DNA from: JBBRXJ01 sp038248505
GTDB lineage: Bacteria; Bacteroidota; Bacteroidia; Bacteroidales; JBBRXJ01
Length of the DNA stretch: 29,617 nt
Direction of reading: 5' to 3'
Assembly (NCBI GenBank): GCA_038248505.1
Contig: JBBRXJ010000041.1
Span: 1 to 29,617, forward strand
Shown here: one piece after another, positions 16,461-26,202 of the stretch
Layout: every line of letters begins with the position of its first letter
How positions within the stretch are numbered: the first letter of the stretch is position 1
Position numbers and translations under genes: made by a program
Notes under the pieces: generated by a model
What the model was told of the DNA's origin: nothing
The model's input: the letters and a program-made list of their open reading frames with translations, nothing else
Database searches by the model: none

Positions 16461-16502
16461 GAAATGAAAATAACCTTATTTAAAATCGGTTATTTTCATT
16501 TC
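16461..16502. terminator. Convergent bidirectional terminator hairpin
   Basis: GAAATGAAAATAACC (16461-16475) and its exact complement (16488-16502) form a 15-bp stem with a 12-nt loop between the plus-strand fragment and the minus-strand epimerase-like gene. The right arm and loop encode the last codons of the minus-strand gene (…EMKITDFK, stop at 16476-16478). U-rich stretches follow on both strands. Confidence 0.7.
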
Positions 16503-17591
16503 TTTATTACCAATGCCATCGATACAAGTAATTACAATTGTTCCATTGGTAATTACAATTTGTTCCACACCTTTAAAATCAATCGGAATTTTATTCATAA
16601 AACACACAAACGATTTTGTGACTGTTTGGCCTGCATCCAAATATTCATAAGAATTACGACCATAAAATGAAGTGTTTACTGCCAATAAATCTTGGTAAGA
16701 TCTTCCAATACCAGTAGTACCAAATTCAAGACCTTTAGCCCATGGTTTTCCATCCACAACCTGATTCCACATATTTAACCAAGGGTACTCGCTGGTACGC
16801 CACAAATAGCCAATCAGCAAGCCTTTTGAAGGTGAGGATGCTGTAATCCATCCATATTTATCATTAAAAATATGTGTTGCAACAAAACTACTATCTGTAT
16901 TTGTAGATGTTAAATCAATTTTAGTTTTTAGCGAATCAGCATATCCATTTGGCCAAGTAAACTCATTTTTATACGGATTGGGATAACTCATAGATTGCAT
17001 AAAACCTTTTGCGGCATTAGAATTTACGATTGTTTCACGTTGTAAAAAAGGCTCACCCATTGTTGCATGTTGCACTATATTGTTGAGACGACCAACCGAC
17101 ATCGTATTTTTCACTTCTTCAGTAACGACAAATAGTGGTTCTGTTTTTGAAACATTGATGGTCCGAATCACATTCATTTTATCAAGCGGAGCATAGGTGC
17201 TCATCATTAAATTTTGTTTATCCTTACTCTCAACACTCCACCACGAATTTGTAGCTTGGCCATTGTGTGGAACGCCTTCCTCTATCTCACCATCCGTTGG
17301 ACTTCCCCAACGACCAAGGCATAAAAAATGACCTTGAAAAACAGCACCATTCTTATTATTGGCTGGCATCTGTACTGTATTTAGTTTAAATGTAAGAGGA
17401 TTTAATTGCTTATCGTTAAACGAAAAACTAGTATATGCGCCGCCATACATACTTATTGACAAAGAAACCAAATCATTTGAAAGAGTAAGAATGGTATCTG
17501 AATATTGCTTTGCTGTTTTTTTTGAAATTGGCTGTTTGCTGCATGAAAGCAAGGCCACAATTGTCATTAAGAAAACAAGAAACTTTTTCAT
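16476..17591 (-). CDS. Aldose-epimerase/mutarotase-like lipoprotein
   Basis: A 371-aa lipoprotein: signal MKKFLVFLMTIVALLSC with lipobox Cys17. The rest has features of the galactose-mutarotase-like β-sandwich: SLSISMYGGAYTSFSF near the start, FQGHFLCLGRWGSPTDGE, a HNGQATNSWWSVES block, and NNIVQHATMGEPFL, with a central conserved His. A specific family is not certain, and a non-catalytic sugar-binding role is possible. It lies 39 bp downstream of the GH28 lipoprotein on the same strand, so the two are probably co-transcribed and act together on a uronic-acid-containing polysaccharide; this functional link is inferred from context. Confidence 0.6.
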   Translation of the reverse strand: MKKFLVFLMTIVALLSCSKQPISKKTAKQYSDTILTLSNDLVSLSISMYGGAYTSFSFNDKQLNPLTFKLNTVQMPANNKNGAVFQGHFLCLGRWGSPTDGEIEEGVPHNGQATNSWWSVESKDKQNLMMSTYAPLDKMNVIRTINVSKTEPLFVVTEEVKNTMSVGRLNNIVQHATMGEPFLQRETIVNSNAAKGFMQSMSYPNPYKNEFTWPNGYADSLKTKIDLTSTNTDSSFVATHIFNDKYGWITASSPSKGLLIGYLWRTSEYPWLNMWNQVVDGKPWAKGLEFGTTGIGRSYQDLLAVNTSFYGRNSYEYLDAGQTVTKSFVCFMNKIPIDFKGVEQIVITNGTIVITCIDGIGNKEMKITDFK

Positions 17592-17630
17592 ATTGTTTCG
17601 TTTAAAAATTTTATTTAAAATTTAGAACTA

Positions 17631-19148
17631 TTATTTTACTGTAAAAGTAGAGTTTATTAATTGATAATTGGGTTGTGATGCTGCAGAAGCCTTCGCCAAT
17701 GGGGCATTTATCCATCCACCTTGAATGTTCTTTCCCCAAAGCACACTAAACTCTGTTGGGCGTGTTGTTGAATAATCGGGAGTATGTATTTTTTTGGAAC
17801 CGTTTTCAATCTTCTCAATATGTCGCCAATCGAGGGGAACAGAATCAGAATTTGGCCAATTTACAATAAGATTCTCAACCACCAAATTCTTTATATTCTC
17901 AGCAACAATTGCAGCTTTTGCACCACCCAATTCGGGATGTTTTTTGAAACGGGGAAATTGATTGCTGCTTGCTGTTGCAAAATATGGTGTAGGATCTTCT
18001 ATCAACGGATAATTAAGTACAATGTCTCTCAGCACAATATTTTCAATAGATGTACTGTCTTCAGCCGACAGCATTATTCGGCCATTGGTGCTCGAAACAA
18101 AATTGCTTATTAAGACATTTCGTATAGTCCCTGTTTTTATACCTGGAGCACGCAGATCAGTCATTAATTGAATAGGTCTATTAAAAATTAATGGTGCATT
18201 GGTATTTGCGGTGATATTACTTATGGTTATACGATCGTAAGTCGCTCCCGCATGAACATACAAACCAATGGCTCTACTTGAATTATTTATAACACAATTA
18301 CTAAACGTTACATCGGTCATATCTTTATATGACTCATTACATCCCATTTTTAAGCCCACACACAGTGTTTCGAGAATACAATTGGTTACAGTAATTCTTC
18401 TACAATCGCGACTATCGGGAGTTGTTTTTAAGCATATAGCATCATCGCATGTTTTAATATAACAATCAGAAACCATTACATCATAACAACCGGTAATATC
18501 AATACCATCGGAATTTGGACTATATAGATTATTGATTATATTAATTCCACGAACAAAAGCTCGTTGAGAATTAAATAAATGCAGGTTCCATCCTCCGCCT
18601 GTTTTAATGGTAACATCGCTAATGGTAACATTTGTACAACTATCAATCTCAATAAGAGGACTCACCTTTTTATCCTTGGCACTGATCCAACGTGGCGTAA
18701 TCATTCGCCCTAAACTATCTTTTTCATATTCTTTCCAAAAGGCTTCTCCATTTCCATCAATAGTACCTTTGCCTTCGATCACAACATTCTCGGCACCCTT
18801 CGCTACAATAAGGTGGTAGGGCTGTCTGTCAACATTATGCCCCCACGTTAATTCGGTATAATCGCTAATATTGGGAGAACCTAAAATGGTAGCGCCTGAA
18901 GCCAATCTAAGTGTTATATTGCTTTTAAGAAAAATAGTGCCTGACAAAAAGGTACCATTTGGAACAAAAACGACGCCCCCGCCTATTGACGACGCTTTAT
19001 CAATGGCAGATTGAATTGACTTAGTGGATAAGGAAAGACCTTTAGAATCAGCACCAAATCGTGTTACATCATATATTCTATCCCCTGAGCAAGAATTAAG
19101 AAGTATTAAAAATAGTAAAGCAAAAGCGAGTTTAAATATTGTCTTCAT
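17631..19148 (-). CDS. GH28 polygalacturonase-like lipoprotein
   Basis: A 505-aa right-handed β-helix glycoside hydrolase with a lipoprotein signal (LLFLILLNSC, Cys20). The N-terminus YDVTRFGADSKG…STKSIQSAIDKASSIGGGVVFVPNGTFLSG and VVIEGKGTIDGNGEAFW are typical of GH28. Active-site elements: PNSDGIDI (NSDG at 212-215, equivalent to NTDG, D214) and CDDAICLK (D235, D236). The usual GHG motif is replaced by VGLKMG near 264-269, and the usual RIK is not obvious, so the catalytic site departs from classical pectinases. It probably hydrolyses pectin or another galacturonan-type backbone at the cell surface. First gene of a two-gene unit with the epimerase-like lipoprotein. A palindromic MITE-type end lies 35 bp upstream. 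Confidence 0.9.
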   Translation of the reverse strand: MKTIFKLAFALLFLILLNSCSGDRIYDVTRFGADSKGLSLSTKSIQSAIDKASSIGGGVVFVPNGTFLSGTIFLKSNITLRLASGATILGSPNISDYTELTWGHNVDRQPYHLIVAKGAENVVIEGKGTIDGNGEAFWKEYEKDSLGRMITPRWISAKDKKVSPLIEIDSCTNVTISDVTIKTGGGWNLHLFNSQRAFVRGINIINNLYSPNSDGIDITGCYDVMVSDCYIKTCDDAICLKTTPDSRDCRRITVTNCILETLCVGLKMGCNESYKDMTDVTFSNCVINNSSRAIGLYVHAGATYDRITISNITANTNAPLIFNRPIQLMTDLRAPGIKTGTIRNVLISNFVSSTNGRIMLSAEDSTSIENIVLRDIVLNYPLIEDPTPYFATASSNQFPRFKKHPELGGAKAAIVAENIKNLVVENLIVNWPNSDSVPLDWRHIEKIENGSKKIHTPDYSTTRPTEFSVLWGKNIQGGWINAPLAKASAASQPNYQLINSTFTVK

Positions 19149-19182
19149 CGGTTAATTTGTTTAAATTCCAGTAAAAATAAAT

Positions 19183-19205
19183 GATTATGCCTAATCATAC
19201 AACAA
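19183..19205. repeat. Single copy of the MITE-type palindromic end
   Basis: GATTATGCCTAATCATACAACAA matches the 23-nt ends of copies A and B with a few substitutions. Its first 14 bp are a near-palindrome (GATTA…TAATC). Only a weak partner (GATGCATAA near 19248) lies to the right. It sits 35 bp upstream of the GH28 start, and a minus-strand TATTTTTG box (19203-19210) overlaps its end, so it is placed where an operator would be. Confidence 0.6.
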
Positions 19206-19254
19206 AAATATCTGAATAATTACAAAGAGTTTAAATTTACTCATTTTGATGCAT

Positions 19255-19286
19255 AAAAAAAGCAGCACTTTTTAGTGCCGCTTTTT
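19255..19286 (-). terminator. Terminator of the 19310-21466 gene
   Basis: On the minus strand, AAAAAGCGGCACT pairs with AGTGCTGCTTTTT (one G-U pair) around a 4-nt loop and runs into seven or more T. It lies 24 bp after the stop codon. Confidence 0.85.
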
Positions 19287-19309
19287 AATATAAATCAATT
19301 TTCAAATAA

Positions 19310-21466
19310 CTATTCAATAACCATTCGAACAATATCTCTTGAAACACCAGGTTGATCGAGTTCAACAAAATAGAGACCTGATTTTAAACCTGAAAAATTG
19401 AAGCTTTGAGTAATAACTCCAGCTGGTTTTTCAATTTCATTATTCACAAGCATTGCACCAGTCACATCAAATACTCTAACAATAACATCACCGGCAGATT
19501 CAGTATTAAATTTAATATTAACGAGTCCCTTTGTTGGATTTGGCCATATTGCTATCTGAGCTTTTCCTGAACTAATTTCTTTTACATCAACAGTACTAAC
19601 ATAATAACCAATTGAAACAGCGCTTTCATTTAAACCATTTGCATACGCAATAGCCTTAATAGTTTTTGAAACACTCACAGCAATAGCTGCTGTATAAAGT
19701 GTACCTGTAATACTATCAGGAGTAGTAGTACCATTTAATGTGTAATAAATTTTAGCACTAGGGGTATTACTTGATAATACTATATTTTGAACAGTACTAT
19801 ATGTGCCTGGCAATGGAGAAAATTCAGGTGCATAAACTTCTGAAACATCTGCGTTGCTATATACATTGGTAACAACATCACTTGATATCCATTTTCCAGC
19901 AGAACCAGCCATAGCCGCAGTTGAAAGAATAGTATAACCCATTCCTACTTTTACAGAATCAGTATATAGGTATGTATCTGAATTATCAGGATTTGGAGTT
20001 TTACCATTTAAAGTATAATAGATATTAGACAAAATACTTGTTGAAGTAATTGAAACGTTAACTGTATCAGTACCATACGCGATAGGAGAAGTAAAAGGAC
20101 TCACAACCGGTGTAGCAGGTATTGACTTCCCTATATTGTAATAACCAGTTGCCATATTCGTTATTGCGAACATTAAATTGTTGCTATTTAAGGAGTCAGC
20201 ACTTGAACGCAATACTTTCATAATACCTCCCTTGGTAGCAGTATAATATAATGCATAATCCGTAATAGCGGTAGGCGCTGATAAACCAGCTTTGTTAAAA
20301 TCGAAATACAATTTAACATCTATTGTATTTGTTGTTGTTTTTTGAGCATAATAGTTACGTGACCAAAAACCTGTTGTTGCATCAGCGGTTAAGCCACCAT
20401 CTTTTGTATGACCAATTAAAACATATTCATCTGATTTATCTAAACTCGCATCAACAGCTTTCAATATAATACCACCTCCTGCTGAAGCTAAATGTTTGGT
20501 GCCATCCTGACCACGACCAACACCAATTACTTCTTCGCAAGCACCACTGGTGATACTAAAAAGCTGATTCACGCCACTAGCATCCTTCTTAATGGCAATA
20601 CCAAATTTAGCTGCTAAATAGTTGTGTACAATTTTTTGTTGAGCATCATTTAAACCTTTGCGATACATTATAAACTCTCCTAAATCATTATAACAATTTT
20701 CTGATAATACAAGAGGAGCATCTGAATCAAAAACATTTCTATTATAACTGCCAGCACCTAGACTAGGCTCACGACGACCATTTATGTATAGAAATACCAA
20801 GCCAGAAGTAATATTATAATTTGCCGTTAGCAAGAAAAAAGAAGTGGTATCTTTTACCCAACCATTAGGTTTACCAGTATAAAAATAATTATTGGCATTC
20901 ATAATTAATTGTACCTGACCATAAGCAGCTCCTCCATCATAGTACATCCCAAAAGCACGGTTTGATTTGTTCGGATTACTTTCTTCTCTTTTATCCACTA
21001 TGTAGCCAAAGGTTCCTGAATCTGTAAGTATATTTCGCTTAATTACAAAAGAAAGAAATAAACCAGGGCAAGTATCTATTTGATTTGTATTTGCAGCAAG
21101 ATCAAGAATTCTCAATCCACTTGTAAGACCATCGTGTCCAAATCTTAAAACATCCCTCCCATTTATTTTGTTTTTAATTAAAAGAGGTTTTGAATTTAGC
21201 TTATATGTGTGATTGGCTGGTTGGAATTCGTAACCTGCATCATGGTTATTACCTGAAACGTCAGGCCATGTTAGCACCTCCATATTTGAGTCATCATAAT
21301 CCGTACCTGCCTCAAGAGTATCTGTTGTTAACCAAATTTCATTTTCAGGTTGTAGTGTTGAACCAGTTTTAGTACCTACACCACCAGGGCCGGTACCGTA
21401 ATCAGATTGGCTCCAGCTTGTACCTGCAAGAGCGATAAGCAACGAAAAGAGTATGATTTTTTTCAT
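19310..21466 (-). CDS. Secreted concanavalin-like protein with T9SS sorting domain
   Basis: A 718-aa exported protein. A signal peptide (MKKIILFSLLIALAGTSWSQ) is followed by a region of about 35-290 with features of a LamG/concanavalin-like fold (WLTTDTLEAG, TWPDVSGNNHDAG, GLFLSFVIKRN, LFLYINGRRE, GEFIMYRKGLNDAQQKIVHNYLAAKFGI). Next is a region with EVIGVGRGQDGTKHLASAGGGIIL, commonly found after such domains in Bacteroidota surface proteins. Two chitobiase C-terminal-like modules follow, each with IYYTLNG (about 450-530 and 545-620). The end is a T9SS type A sorting domain (IAIWPNPTKGLVNIKF…GLYFVELDQPG, from about 635). It is probably exported through T9SS and anchored to the surface. Its ligand is unknown; it is likely an adhesin or carbohydrate-binding surface protein. 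Confidence 0.85.
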   Translation of the reverse strand: MKKIILFSLLIALAGTSWSQSDYGTGPGGVGTKTGSTLQPENEIWLTTDTLEAGTDYDDSNMEVLTWPDVSGNNHDAGYEFQPANHTYKLNSKPLLIKNKINGRDVLRFGHDGLTSGLRILDLAANTNQIDTCPGLFLSFVIKRNILTDSGTFGYIVDKREESNPNKSNRAFGMYYDGGAAYGQVQLIMNANNYFYTGKPNGWVKDTTSFFLLTANYNITSGLVFLYINGRREPSLGAGSYNRNVFDSDAPLVLSENCYNDLGEFIMYRKGLNDAQQKIVHNYLAAKFGIAIKKDASGVNQLFSITSGACEEVIGVGRGQDGTKHLASAGGGIILKAVDASLDKSDEYVLIGHTKDGGLTADATTGFWSRNYYAQKTTTNTIDVKLYFDFNKAGLSAPTAITDYALYYTATKGGIMKVLRSSADSLNSNNLMFAITNMATGYYNIGKSIPATPVVSPFTSPIAYGTDTVNVSITSTSILSNIYYTLNGKTPNPDNSDTYLYTDSVKVGMGYTILSTAAMAGSAGKWISSDVVTNVYSNADVSEVYAPEFSPLPGTYSTVQNIVLSSNTPSAKIYYTLNGTTTPDSITGTLYTAAIAVSVSKTIKAIAYANGLNESAVSIGYYVSTVDVKEISSGKAQIAIWPNPTKGLVNIKFNTESAGDVIVRVFDVTGAMLVNNEIEKPAGVITQSFNFSGLKSGLYFVELDQPGVSRDIVRMVIE

Positions 21467-21500
21467 ATTTATATAATTTAATTATTAAACAAAATTAGAA

Positions 21501-21528
21501 ATCCCTCACCAAAAAAATGGTGAGGGAT
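21501..21528 (-). terminator. Hairpin between the two secreted-protein genes
   Basis: ATCCCTCACC (21501-21510) and GGTGAGGGAT (21519-21528) form a perfect 10-bp stem with an 8-nt loop, 7 bp after the stop of the large upstream gene. The following minus-strand sequence is U-rich but interrupted (TTCTAATTTTG). A possible TAATTTTG -7 box for the next gene lies at 21490-21497. Confidence 0.7.
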
Positions 21529-21534
21529 AAATTA

Positions 21535-24500
21535 TTATTTTTTTACAATTTTTGAAACTGTTCTATTAAAACCGTCTGTAATTACTACAAAATAAACACC
21601 AACAGAATTCTTTTTCAAATGTACTACTTCTAGTGTTGATTTTACATCTTGTGCAGCCACTTGACGACCTGTCATATCAAGTACAATTATTTTGGCTCCT
21701 GTTTTTACGGATTCAAATTCAATATTTATAAAATCTTCAGTTGGATTAGGACCTATTTTAATATTTGCCAGAGCTTTGTTTTCGGAAATCTTAGTGTCAA
21801 AATTTTTAGTACGTGCAGTAATGTCACCCAAAACTGTTGCATTTGAAAATTTCACCATATTTGATTGAGAAACTACTGAATCTAAATCAGAAACCCCAAC
21901 ACTAGGATATATCACCGAATTCATTGCCGTTTCAACTCCTACTACATCAGAAGTAGCATAAACAAAGCTTAAATCATAAAGAATTGTGCTAATATTATTT
22001 ACATCAACACTAACATATCGTTTAATATATTCAGGAGCTTTACTTGCCAAAACATGAGCATTAGCAAGGGGTAAAATCTTAATAAATGCATTAGAACCTA
22101 AAGTCGTACCCGTTTTAAACTTTATTTTAAACGGATTATAGTAAAGCGATAAATCGCCAAATGGAATAAAAATAGTACTATCTATGTTACTTGCATTCAC
22201 ATAATACTCAACAGAAGCTGAGTCACTAGGAATAATACGTCCTTCATTCTCTGTAACAATTACACTTCCAGCATCCATAATAAGCTTTTTCCCTTTTAAT
22301 TGAATACCATGTGCATTACCGACAGCACCAGAACTTAATTTAACGTTTAATTTTGATGCTATACGAAGATCAGAAGTAACTAAAGGATCACCATAGCTAC
22401 CAAAACTCAATGAGTCAACCCATGTAGTAGCAGTACCTGTAAGTACTGAATTGTCATCAACACCAGCACTACCACCTGAAAGAGTTAAGTAGCACTTATG
22501 ATTATTGAAAGCATTCATACCTGAATTATTTGTTAATGTGGTTTTAGCATTCATACTTACTGTGTAATTGTATTGGTTGAGTAGCATTACCCCTTGTTTA
22601 ATCATAAAGTTCTTTCTAATAATTATTTTATGATCAGGCATTTGAACAGTAGTTGGGTTATCAAGAGTAGTATGAAAATAATCACTAGTACCATACTTAT
22701 CTTTAACTGCATTAACTATGATGTTCAATTTTTGAGGCACTTTCCCATTGTAGGTGTACCGAGCTAATGGATGGTAATAAGCTGATTTTACTCGTATATT
22801 ACCAAGCGTATCAATTTTTGAAAGCCCCGTTTTATGGGCACTATATAATAATGACGAATCTTGACTGACAAAAGCAAATCCTTTTGCTACGAAGGTATCG
22901 CATATTAATTCGCCACCTTTCATTAATAATAGTGTATCAATAAAATTGATATTTTCTTTTATATAAGCATCACCTAATGAATCAATAGTAATTTTATTGA
23001 AAACAAAATCAGAAGGAATAGTCTGCTTGCTGTTTATATAAAGTGAATTTTTTGAAGCATTATAATTAGGAATAAGCGTATTGGTAACCAAACTATCGGA
23101 ATAACTTCCACAAGCTGACTGAACCCTCACTACATAAACCCTTGCAGTATCAAGCCCAGTTAGTGTACGATATTGGGTAGTTAATCCATTAATTACAGAT
23201 GCTGAAGCCCAACTTTGTTTTTTTGTTCTGTATTGTAAGGTATAGTTTGATTGTCCCTCTGACCAATTAACATTAATAAAATCATAGTCTGCTGTAGCAG
23301 TTAAGCCAACGGGTTTGTCGCAAGTACCTGCTAATGTAGTAAATGTTAATGTGTCGCTATTCGCAATTTTTGGATAGCCAGCTGTTTCGGTAGTTGCTAC
23401 ATACCATTTATATGTAGTACTTGCAGTTAAACCTGAAATTCTCTTTGAAGTAGCTGATATAACTGGAACTGAGGTCCAAGTAGAACTTGAATTCTCAGCA
23501 TAATAGATATTCCAATTGTTAACTCCCTCATCATAAAATTTCCAATCGAGCGTAGCTGCTTGAGTGGTAATATCTTTTGATGATAATTCAACTGCCATAA
23601 CGGTATCAAAACCAAGATAATTTCCTGCAGATAAAACACCCTGGTATACACAATTATACCAAAATACTTTATTTACAGTATCATTGATAACTATTTTAGA
23701 ATTTATCCATTGACCAGCTGAATAAACCTGATTTTCCATCATTGCCTCTGTACCTTTGATGTCATTGTTTATATAATTAAATGACATATTATAGATAGGA
23801 CTTGAATAATCATTAAATGAAATAGTTAAAAAACGATTAATATAATCCATAGGGGCATTTCCTAGTGCAGGCTTAATCGTATCGAGATTTAAATTTACGA
23901 TAGCCGTCTTTTCCATAGTACCACTAATTGGATTAAAGAAAACAACTGTAGTATCATAAGGGAAACCTAAACCAAAAGGTATTTTCACTGAACCGTATGA
24001 TTTTATCTGATATTGAACATTACCGCCATTATTTGAAATAATATGACCTACTTGTTTATCAATACCGTCCAAAATCAAGTTGTGACCATTTAAATATACT
24101 TCACCACTATCAAGATAAAAATAATCTGCCGCATATAAATCTTGCTCTAAAGTAAGTTTGGCTTTAGTCGTTTTCAATCCAATGGTAATTGAATTCGCCT
24201 TAACATACTTACCCGTACCAGAAAGTACAGTAGCTTTCCCATTAAAAATTAGGTTGGTAGCATCTAAAACGAGTGAATCAACATTATTAACAAATTCATT
24301 ACCATCAACTTGAAGATATCCTGTAAGACTTGAGCCTGCAAGTTGTGTATAAATAACACTATCAATAATTAATTTATTGGTTACGCTAAAATTTGATGAA
24401 CGAGAAACAGAAACACGACCGCCTGTACTCAACCTAAGGCTATTTATTTGCTGAGGAAAATCATTGTTAATCATTTGACCATCACTACCCACTAAATTTC

Positions 24501-26202
24501 CATTTAACCAATAATTTGCGGCATTGTGTGTTTGCTTGGTTAAGCCAAGCGTTGCCATTGCGGCATTTTGGCGTTCTACTTCATTTTTTAAATATTTAGA
24601 GCCATAACGAAAAGTCGTACCAGCCTTAATATATGTTCTACAAGTTGAAGGGCCTAATAATTGATATTGATCAAGATACATCGTACCAGGTAGGCCTTTA
24701 TACTTTTTATTAGCTGCTGTAATTGTATCTTCAATTGCAATCCATCGATTTGCAGTAATATTATCAACTGCCTGAACAGCACCAAAAATTCGAACCGTAT
24801 CGCATACCAAGAAAGAAGGAAAAGTATCAACCGAACCAGCTGGCACATTCATTAACAAAGTGGTTATACCAGCAGCACGAAGTTTTAATGCAGGGATGGA
24901 TGTTTTAAAGTATTTCATTACAGAATAATTACTTGTATCACCCACAGCACATACGGTTCGTAATCGAGCATTATACTTTGAATTAATTGTTAAACCCGTA
25001 ATGGTATCTTTATTAGTAATTGACAAGGCACCCGCTGAAACCCACGTAGAAGAAGAAAGCGGCGCATAATCAACTAAATAACCGAGAGGAGCAGGCGTCT
25101 CTGCATTCCAAGTAATCGTTGCAGTAGTGTCTGTTACAAAAGTAAAGTAAGGGTTCTGAGGTGCATAGCAGGCTGAAGTGGCCAAACCAAAATTACGTCC
25201 TGCAGCAAGAATGGAAGTTTCAGTTACATTCTTATATTCCAATAAGTTGATATTTTTATTGTACAAAGCACCATACAACCATTTTGTACCATTCCAGCGA
25301 GCCGAAAGAATTTTATCAATATTACCCGTAAGTTCAGGATATGATGGGCCAGATGAAACAACTCCTTCTACACTAAAATCAATACTTGGATTACTAATAT
25401 CTTCAAAAGAAACCTTAATAAATCGTTTAAAATAATCGGTAACAGCAGCGCCTTGAGCCTGAACAGGAATACTATCCGAAAATAATTGAAGTATAACCTT
25501 AGGATTAGCACCCAATACAGATGAAGGATTTACGGTAAAATAAACATCGGTTCTATTTAGACCCGCTCCACTAAAAGAGGAAAGAGGAATAGAATAGCGT
25601 ACCCCAGCATGCACCTCCTTAATAACTCGGCTTCCATCTCCTACAAGAAATACATGTGAATCTTTTGATAAATTACCGCAGTATGCATCAGGACCTAATA
25701 TTAAATCATTCCCTTTAGGATTTAAAACGTTTGCATAACCATTAAAAATTCGACCTGTAACACGAACATCTGATTCAAAATGAATGTCGCGACCACCAAA
25801 ACCAGAAAAGAAAGCATTAAAAGTAGATGGGTATGTTCCTCCAATTATTGCATTTATACCTGTTGCGCGTAGAGACATTTCAACATTCTCAAAAGCATTT
25901 GGACCAGAATTATTAATAACTCTAATTCCAGCAGCATCCATTCCAAACCAAGTTCTAACCGTATTCCCTTTTATTCTACCACCCGTTTCGAGTTGACACA
26001 ATTTGAGAATATTTATAAAATTGGTCACTAATAAGCCATTATTGCGAACAATAACCGTATCGTATGTTTCTTCTTGTAACATAGTTACCGTATCATTGTC
26101 AACAATAAGTTTAGGCTGACGTGCTTCAGCTAAAAAGCATAGGCAAAAAATTGCAAAAATTAAAAATGTTTTTAATTGCAGGTTTGTAATACTTCTTTTC
26201 AT
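21535..26202 (-). CDS. Large secreted fibronectin type III protein with T9SS sorting domain
   Basis: A 1555-aa exported surface protein with a signal peptide (about 1-28, KTFLIFAIFCLCFLAEA). It is built from repeated β-rich segments (consensus features LVVTNFINILKL…, YFKRFIKVSFEDISNP, LILDGIDKQVGHI, IPFG.L) interspersed with fibronectin type III domains at about 345-435, 868-955 and 958-1040. These carry typical endings such as ITGLTINSKYNARLRTVC and LDTARVYVVRVQSACG. A T9SS type A domain occupies about 1479-1555 (IGPNPTEDFINIEF, VLDMTGRQVAAQ, VGVYFVVITDG). The phrases F-K-R-F-I and P-L-G-D recur, indicating internal duplication. There is no enzymatic motif; it is likely an adhesin or structural surface protein. 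It is a paralogue of the truncated gene at 27729-29617. Confidence 0.85.
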   Translation of the reverse strand: MKRSITNLQLKTFLIFAIFCLCFLAEARQPKLIVDNDTVTMLQEETYDTVIVRNNGLLVTNFINILKLCQLETGGRIKGNTVRTWFGMDAAGIRVINNSGPNAFENVEMSLRATGINAIIGGTYPSTFNAFFSGFGGRDIHFESDVRVTGRIFNGYANVLNPKGNDLILGPDAYCGNLSKDSHVFLVGDGSRVIKEVHAGVRYSIPLSSFSGAGLNRTDVYFTVNPSSVLGANPKVILQLFSDSIPVQAQGAAVTDYFKRFIKVSFEDISNPSIDFSVEGVVSSGPSYPELTGNIDKILSARWNGTKWLYGALYNKNINLLEYKNVTETSILAAGRNFGLATSACYAPQNPYFTFVTDTTATITWNAETPAPLGYLVDYAPLSSSTWVSAGALSITNKDTITGLTINSKYNARLRTVCAVGDTSNYSVMKYFKTSIPALKLRAAGITTLLMNVPAGSVDTFPSFLVCDTVRIFGAVQAVDNITANRWIAIEDTITAANKKYKGLPGTMYLDQYQLLGPSTCRTYIKAGTTFRYGSKYLKNEVERQNAAMATLGLTKQTHNAANYWLNGNLVGSDGQMINNDFPQQINSLRLSTGGRVSVSRSSNFSVTNKLIIDSVIYTQLAGSSLTGYLQVDGNEFVNNVDSLVLDATNLIFNGKATVLSGTGKYVKANSITIGLKTTKAKLTLEQDLYAADYFYLDSGEVYLNGHNLILDGIDKQVGHIISNNGGNVQYQIKSYGSVKIPFGLGFPYDTTVVFFNPISGTMEKTAIVNLNLDTIKPALGNAPMDYINRFLTISFNDYSSPIYNMSFNYINNDIKGTEAMMENQVYSAGQWINSKIVINDTVNKVFWYNCVYQGVLSAGNYLGFDTVMAVELSSKDITTQAATLDWKFYDEGVNNWNIYYAENSSSTWTSVPVISATSKRISGLTASTTYKWYVATTETAGYPKIANSDTLTFTTLAGTCDKPVGLTATADYDFINVNWSEGQSNYTLQYRTKKQSWASASVINGLTTQYRTLTGLDTARVYVVRVQSACGSYSDSLVTNTLIPNYNASKNSLYINSKQTIPSDFVFNKITIDSLGDAYIKENINFIDTLLLMKGGELICDTFVAKGFAFVSQDSSLLYSAHKTGLSKIDTLGNIRVKSAYYHPLARYTYNGKVPQKLNIIVNAVKDKYGTSDYFHTTLDNPTTVQMPDHKIIIRKNFMIKQGVMLLNQYNYTVSMNAKTTLTNNSGMNAFNNHKCYLTLSGGSAGVDDNSVLTGTATTWVDSLSFGSYGDPLVTSDLRIASKLNVKLSSGAVGNAHGIQLKGKKLIMDAGSVIVTENEGRIIPSDSASVEYYVNASNIDSTIFIPFGDLSLYYNPFKIKFKTGTTLGSNAFIKILPLANAHVLASKAPEYIKRYVSVDVNNISTILYDLSFVYATSDVVGVETAMNSVIYPSVGVSDLDSVVSQSNMVKFSNATVLGDITARTKNFDTKISENKALANIKIGPNPTEDFINIEFESVKTGAKIIVLDMTGRQVAAQDVKSTLEVVHLKKNSVGVYFVVITDGFNRTVSKIVKK

